DNA of 61,711 bases from Clostridia bacterium (GTDB taxonomy: Bacteria; Bacillota; Clostridia; Christensenellales; CAG-138). The stretch spans positions 140,738 to 202,448 of the forward strand of contig JAFXSG010000004.1 in assembly GCA_017525875.1 (NCBI GenBank), given 5' to 3'. The translations under genes and the position numbers were made by a program. Numbering within the stretch: position 1 is the stretch's first letter; every line of letters begins with the position of its first letter. The notes under the pieces are model-generated. The model worked only from the letters and a program-made list of their open reading frames with translations. It did not search any database and was not told the origin of the DNA. Below, piece after piece: positions 57,298-61,711 of this stretch.

Positions 57298-59718
57298 ATG
57301 AAAAACTTCAAAAAGCTCGTCTCGTTACTGCTCGCGTTCGTGCTCGTGTTCGCGGCGATAGGCGTTCTGCCCGCAGGCGCGTTCAGCGTGAACGAGGCCG
57401 AAGCGGATTCCGACTTTGACGGCATTCCGGATATCTTCGACTCCGCGCCGAACAGCAATACCTTCACCGGCCGGATGAAGAGCGGGCACGACGGCACCAC
57501 CGCCGTTAGCTACACGATGGACTTCCGCAATTTCTTCACGGACAATACGGTCTATCATCCTGAGCTTGCGAGCGTTTCCGTCCTCGGCAGCGCGCTCGCG
57601 TATTTCAAGGCGGATTATTCCGATACCTACCTCACCTTCGACGCTCCCGTCGCATGGGCGGGAGGCACGGCGAGCAGGGTGCACGGCCTCGAGCTCATGC
57701 AGGTGCTCGGCTTTGAGGATCCGGTGGATTATTCGCTCGAGTCATACGGGGACGACGATATCTGCGAGATCCTGCTCGGCCACCGCACCGTGAGCTATAA
57801 CGGCCGGACGAAGGTCATCGTTGCCTGCTGGGTGCGCGGCACGAACCCGGAATCCATGGAGGAATGGAGCTCCAACTTCCACGTGGGCGACCTCGTCCGC
57901 TTCTTCGATCAATATGATTCCGCCGCCGGCAAGAGCCCGCGCCAGAGCAACGCCGACTGGACCCGCAAGACCAATCACCGCGGCTTCGACGTCTGCGCGA
58001 CGAGGCTGATGAACTACCTCAAGACCTATTATCTCGATGAATTCGTGCAGCCCGCGCTCGACGCGGAGCCCGAAGCGACGCTCGCGTTCTGGCTCACAGG
58101 GCACTCCCGCGGCGCAGCGGTAGCGAACCTGATGGCGTCCTACCTGATCGACGAGGGCGAGGAGATCTTCTGCTACACCTTCGCCGCGCCTTACAACACG
58201 GCGAACACCGAAGCTTCCGCTCAGAAATACGACTGCATCTTCAACCTCGTCAACAGCAACGACTTCGTTCCCATGCTGCCGATGCCCGAATGGGGCTTTA
58301 CAAGGTACGGAAAGACCGCGAACGTGGACGCTTCGCAGTACGCCTCCCTCATCGCGGACCGCACCGGCGTAACGTACAGCAACAATTACCTGACCGCGAG
58401 CGACATGAGCACGCTGATCGGCAAGTTTACCTGCATCACGGGCGAGAACCCGAGCCGCACCAACCCCGGCAAGATCCTCGGCTGGCGCGAGGTCTACGTG
58501 TACCACTGCGGGCACGACCATGCGGACGAGACCAACGGCGATCACCAGTCCACCACCTTCTGCAAGAAGCAGAGCATCACGAACTGGGGCGGACCGACCG
58601 AGAGCGGCTACAACGGCTATGCGGTGCGCCTGCGCAAGTACAGCTACTGGCACGACGGCATCTGCGAAACTCCGGCCTACTGCATGCAGGTGCTCGTTGA
58701 GCTCCTCGTCGCTGTCGCAAGGGGCGAAACGCTCGGCGGCGCCTCCACCTATATCACCAGCAACAAGCTTGCGGATAAATTCGATTTCGACAAGTGGAGC
58801 CTCATCTCCTACGCCACAAAGCTGACCGAGCCCCACTTCATGGACACCTATTCGGTCATACAGCATGAGATCAACGAGGCAGGCGATCCGGGCGCGCGCT
58901 TCACCACGCTCGGCTATTACACTTCCTTCGGAGCTGACGGCGGCAGGCCGGCGCACGAGCACACCTATACCTACGTCCCCTACGAGGGACACGAGCCCAC
59001 CTGCACCGAGGCGGGCCTCGGCTACCGCTTCTGTCTGTGCAGTGAGGTGAACGGGGATTATTACGACGACTACCAGAAGAACGTCGTGATCCCCGCGACC
59101 GGTCACAACTGGGACGCGCCCGAATACACCTGGGCGGAGGACTTCACCTGCACCGCCGTGCGCACCTGCCTGAACGACGCGGACCACGTTGAGACCGAGA
59201 CCGCCGAGGCGGAGCTCTCGATAATCGTGGAGCCCACCGTCGCCGCGCCCGGCCTCGGAAGGTACACCGCCGAGTTCGAAAACGAGGCGTTCGAGACCCA
59301 GACGAGGGACGTGGAGCTCCCGCAGCTCGCCGCAGTTTACTTCACCGTCACTTTCGTCGATTGGGACGGCACCGTGCTCAAAACCGAAAGCGTCATCCTC
59401 GGAGGCTCCGCCACGCCGCCCGCCGACCCGACGCGCGCGGGCTGGACCTTCGCCGGGTGGGACGTCGATTTCTCGAATATCACGGAGGATCTGACCGTCA
59501 CCGCGACCTATACCGAAAACGGGCCTGCCGTGACCCTGCTCGGCGACGTCGACCTTGACGGCGAAGTCACCGCGTCGGACGCGCTGCTTGCGATGCGCCA
59601 CTCGATGAGCATCACCTTGGTCAGCGGCCAGGGCTATGTCAACGGCGATATGGACGGCGACGGCAGCCTCACGGCGAGCGACGCGATCCTGATCATGCGC
59701 GCGGTCATCGGCGCGTAA
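57298..59718 (+). CDS. Secreted class 3 lipase-like protein with C-terminal dockerin
   Basis: 806 residues. Signal peptide (KKLVSLLLAFVLVFAAIGVL), a short Ca-binding-like stretch (DSDFDGIPDIFDSAPNSN), then an alpha/beta hydrolase with the G-H-S-R-G nucleophile elbow (Ser270 in LTGHSRGAAVANLM). A Cys/His-rich repeat-like region (H-E-H-T-Y-T-Y, G-H-E-P-T-C-T-E-A) is followed by an InlB-type repeat (FVDWDGTVLKTESVILGGSA). The last 60 residues are a dockerin (DVDLDGEVTASDALLAMRHS and DMDGDGSLTASDAILIMRAV). GAGGTG precedes the ATG. Confidence 0.92.
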   Translation: MKNFKKLVSLLLAFVLVFAAIGVLPAGAFSVNEAEADSDFDGIPDIFDSAPNSNTFTGRMKSGHDGTTAVSYTMDFRNFFTDNTVYHPELASVSVLGSALAYFKADYSDTYLTFDAPVAWAGGTASRVHGLELMQVLGFEDPVDYSLESYGDDDICEILLGHRTVSYNGRTKVIVACWVRGTNPESMEEWSSNFHVGDLVRFFDQYDSAAGKSPRQSNADWTRKTNHRGFDVCATRLMNYLKTYYLDEFVQPALDAEPEATLAFWLTGHSRGAAVANLMASYLIDEGEEIFCYTFAAPYNTANTEASAQKYDCIFNLVNSNDFVPMLPMPEWGFTRYGKTANVDASQYASLIADRTGVTYSNNYLTASDMSTLIGKFTCITGENPSRTNPGKILGWREVYVYHCGHDHADETNGDHQSTTFCKKQSITNWGGPTESGYNGYAVRLRKYSYWHDGICETPAYCMQVLVELLVAVARGETLGGASTYITSNKLADKFDFDKWSLISYATKLTEPHFMDTYSVIQHEINEAGDPGARFTTLGYYTSFGADGGRPAHEHTYTYVPYEGHEPTCTEAGLGYRFCLCSEVNGDYYDDYQKNVVIPATGHNWDAPEYTWAEDFTCTAVRTCLNDADHVETETAEAELSIIVEPTVAAPGLGRYTAEFENEAFETQTRDVELPQLAAVYFTVTFVDWDGTVLKTESVILGGSATPPADPTRAGWTFAGWDVDFSNITEDLTVTATYTENGPAVTLLGDVDLDGEVTASDALLAMRHSMSITLVSGQGYVNGDMDGDGSLTASDAILIMRAVIGA

Positions 59719-59736
59719 AAGCAACTGAAATACAAG

Positions 59737-59781
59737 GCAGAGGGCCGTTCCCAAGCAGCGGGGCGGTCTTCTGCTTTTTTT
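59737..59781 (+). terminator. Terminator of the lipase/dockerin gene
   Basis: GCAGA/TCTGC outer arms with inner GGCCG/CGGTC-like pairing, followed by TTTTTTT. Confidence 0.8.
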
Positions 59782-59801
59782 GAAAATATACAATAGTTTT
59801 A

Positions 59802-59830
59802 TGGACATACAAACGGTCGTATGATATAAT
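59802..59830 (+). promoter_or_regulatory. Promoter of the C1 peptidase gene
   Basis: TGGACA (59802-59807), 17 bp, TATAAT (59825-59830), giving a leader of about 70 nt. Confidence 0.7.
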
Positions 59831-59905
59831 ATAACAGTTGAAAGGGCCGCCCGTTCGGCGGCATATAAAAGCCTTTCAGGTCAATTTAAAGAAGGAGAAC
59901 AGCAA

Positions 59906-61711
59906 ATGAAGAGGACACTCACCAGAATGATCGCGATCGTTATGGCCGCGTTCATGGCCTTTGCAGTCGTTCCGAACCTCATTAAGGCCGGAAGCGCTGT
60001 CAAGGCATCCATCGACAGCACGGTCATCCCCGCGCCCAACGGCTACATCCACACCGAAATGCACGGTGCGCGCGCCGTTTCCACCGCTTACGAGAACGGC
60101 GATATGGAAACCTATTACGCCCTCACCGGCGCGACCCGCGACACACTGCCCTCCAGCTATGACAGCCGTAATTACAACTACATTACCCCTGTCAAGGACC
60201 AGAACCCCTACGGCTCCTGCTGGGCACACGCGGCGATGGGCAGCGTCGAGGCCTATATGATCAAGCACGGCGTCCCGGTAGGCACCGGCTCCGCGGCTAC
60301 CACGAGCCTCAACCTTTCCGAGACTCAGCACTGCTTCTTCAACTACTCCACCGCTTATGACGCGGAAGGCATGCTGACCGGCGACAAATGCACGCTGCTC
60401 GGTTCCGACAGCTGCCTCGATTCCGGCGGCAACGGCGAGATGAGCTCCTACACCCTCCAGCGCTGGTGCGGCGCGGCGGATGAATCCCAGTCCGCCCTGC
60501 AGTACAGCAAGGCCAGCACCGTCGCTTCCTCCGGCCTTGGCAGCCAGTATTCATACCAGTACAACGTTTGCCACGTTCAGAATTCCGAGTGGATCCCCGG
60601 AACCGATATCGAGGGCATAAAGCGCGCGATCATGGAATACGGCGCAGGCAACATCAGCTACTGCGCAAGCTCCGGCTACACCACCTATACCAACACCTAT
60701 CAGTGCGTCATCGATACCTCCAGCCAGGACAGCAGCTCCCACAAGTGGGCAAACCACGCGATCACCGTCGTCGGCTGGGATGACAGCATCTCCAAGTCCA
60801 ACTTCAAGCCTAACACCCCCTCCTCGAACGGCGCATGGCTCTGCAAGAACAGCTGGGGCACCGGCTACTTCAACAGCGGCTATATGTGGATCTCCTATGA
60901 GGACACCTCCGTTGGCGAGGGCTACCTCTACTTCTACGATGCCGAAGCCATCGACAACTACGATCACAACTATCAGTATGACGGCAGCTGCAACGTCGTG
61001 ACCTACGGCGTCGGCAACCGCGTCGGCTTTGCAAACAACACCAAGGTCGCCAACGTCTTCACCGCACAGGGCAGCGAGCTGCTCCAGGCGGTCGCTCTCT
61101 GCAACTGGGACGAAGCGCTGAGCTACACCGTGGAGATCTACAAGAACCCCACCACCGGCAATCCTTCCTCCGGCACGCTGATGAGCAGCCAGACCGGCTC
61201 GATCACCTACTCCGGCTACTATACCATCGTGCTCGACACGCCGGTCCTGCTCTCTCAGGGCGACACCTTCTCCGTCGTCTTCACCCAGAGCTGCCCCACC
61301 GCGGACGAGAGCGGCAAGTATATCCACACCCCTTACGATGCAAACTTCAACGATACTTCCCTCGTATCCTGGGCTTCGTGGACTCACACCAACCACGGCA
61401 ATACCTCCTATTATCAGGAGCCCAACGGCGCATGGACCGATTGCCCCGATAACGGCGACTACCGCATCAAGGCGTACACCGTCGATTACGAGAATCCCTA
61501 CACCGTCACCGCGGTTTCGAACAACAACTCCTACGGCACCGTGTCCGTGACCGGCAACGTCATCACCGCGACCCCCGCTGCGGGCTACTACGTTGAGAGC
61601 TGCACCGTCACCGCCGGCACCGCGACCTACACCATCAACGGCAACACGATCACCGTTAACGCATCCAGCGACTGCACCATCCGCGTCAACTTCGCTCCCA
61701 AGCCTCAGTAC
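59906..61711 (+). CDS. Secreted papain-like (C1A) cysteine peptidase, C-terminally incomplete
   Basis: The first 602 codons are present; the frame is open to the window edge. Signal peptide (RMIAIVMAAFMAFAVVPNLI), a short prodomain, then a papain fold with Cys105 (QNPYGSCWAHA), His284 (WANHAITVVGWDD) and Asn315 (CKNSWGTGYFNSG). After about residue 350 comes a lectin-like beta domain of the kind found in bacterial C1 peptidases, then an InlB/BACON-like repeat (YTVTAVSNNNSYGTVSVTGN). AAGGAG precedes the ATG. A dockerin could lie beyond the edge. Confidence 0.95.
   Translation, partial: MKRTLTRMIAIVMAAFMAFAVVPNLIKAGSAVKASIDSTVIPAPNGYIHTEMHGARAVSTAYENGDMETYYALTGATRDTLPSSYDSRNYNYITPVKDQNPYGSCWAHAAMGSVEAYMIKHGVPVGTGSAATTSLNLSETQHCFFNYSTAYDAEGMLTGDKCTLLGSDSCLDSGGNGEMSSYTLQRWCGAADESQSALQYSKASTVASSGLGSQYSYQYNVCHVQNSEWIPGTDIEGIKRAIMEYGAGNISYCASSGYTTYTNTYQCVIDTSSQDSSSHKWANHAITVVGWDDSISKSNFKPNTPSSNGAWLCKNSWGTGYFNSGYMWISYEDTSVGEGYLYFYDAEAIDNYDHNYQYDGSCNVVTYGVGNRVGFANNTKVANVFTAQGSELLQAVALCNWDEALSYTVEIYKNPTTGNPSSGTLMSSQTGSITYSGYYTIVLDTPVLLSQGDTFSVVFTQSCPTADESGKYIHTPYDANFNDTSLVSWASWTHTNHGNTSYYQEPNGAWTDCPDNGDYRIKAYTVDYENPYTVTAVSNNNSYGTVSVTGNVITATPAAGYYVESCTVTAGTATYTINGNTITVNASSDCTIRVNFAPKPQY

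Noticed and set aside
57742-59808. 688-codon minus-strand ORF opposite the lipase gene
   Set aside because: Shadow of the lipase/dockerin gene; no recognisable domain and a low-complexity composition.

Overview
The window looks like chromosomal DNA of an anaerobic, G+C-rich member of class Clostridia, plausibly an Oscillospirales or Ruminococcaceae-type gut bacterium. This is inferred from gene content, not from a database search. The markers are a split glycine dehydrogenase (gcvPA/gcvPB), a Feo iron system with a Cys-rich FeoB-associated peptide, YqgF/DUF1292/MntP/DUF4298 neighbours, a SpoIIE-like phosphatase, and cohesin and dockerin modules on secreted proteins. Consensus-like sigma-A promoters (TTGACA-17-TATAAT) and strong GGAGG ribosome sites occur throughout.

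Layout. 0-7 kb: a HutD/Ves-like gene cut by the window edge, a CtpA protease, TtcA, a class A penicillin-binding protein, carbamate kinase and two small proteins. 7-11 kb: the feoA-feoA-feoB-Cys-rich operon, with GTTAG-N6-CTAAC operators beside a divergent DtxR-family repressor. 11-14 kb: a BlaI repressor and an M56 (BlaR1-like) sensor whose C-terminus is a leucine-rich-repeat region. 14-19 kb: gcvT-gcvH-gcvPA-gcvPB. 19-24 kb: a seven-gene operon led by ruvX. 24-28 kb: hpf, ornithine carbamoyltransferase, three small membrane proteins, and a cohesin protein with a sortase-type C-terminus. 28-31 kb: tRNA-Trp with a tandemly duplicated 3' flank, a LytTR/DUF3021 pair, and a CAP-domain protein with a dockerin. 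31-33.3 kb: an A+T-richer segment with an ECF sigma factor and a solenoid-like protein. 33-38.5 kb: a PPC/DUF296 protein, a membrane protein, an isolated dnaA, and a radical SAM/SPASM enzyme beside a protein carrying eight [LV]Y-x-x-P repeats. 38.7-47.5 kb: a 1586-residue subtilase with an internal dockerin, a SpoIIE-like protein, a solute-binding-like protein and a ParB/Noc protein. 47.7-52 kb: a YdjI/YdjG/YdjH-like envelope cluster. 52-57 kb: a MATE-LuxE-LuxC-MscS-ElaA operon. 57-61.7 kb: a lipase with a dockerin and a papain-like peptidase running off the end.

How the parts fit. Iron control is local: repressor, operators and transport operon are contiguous. The cohesin protein, anchored through its C-terminus, could display the dockerin-bearing CAP protein, subtilase and lipase on the cell surface. 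That would be a cellulosome-like logic applied to protein and lipid hydrolysis. The most novel-looking candidates are the radical SAM plus repeat-protein pair, the M56-LRR sensor, and the ECF sigma plus solenoid-protein pair.
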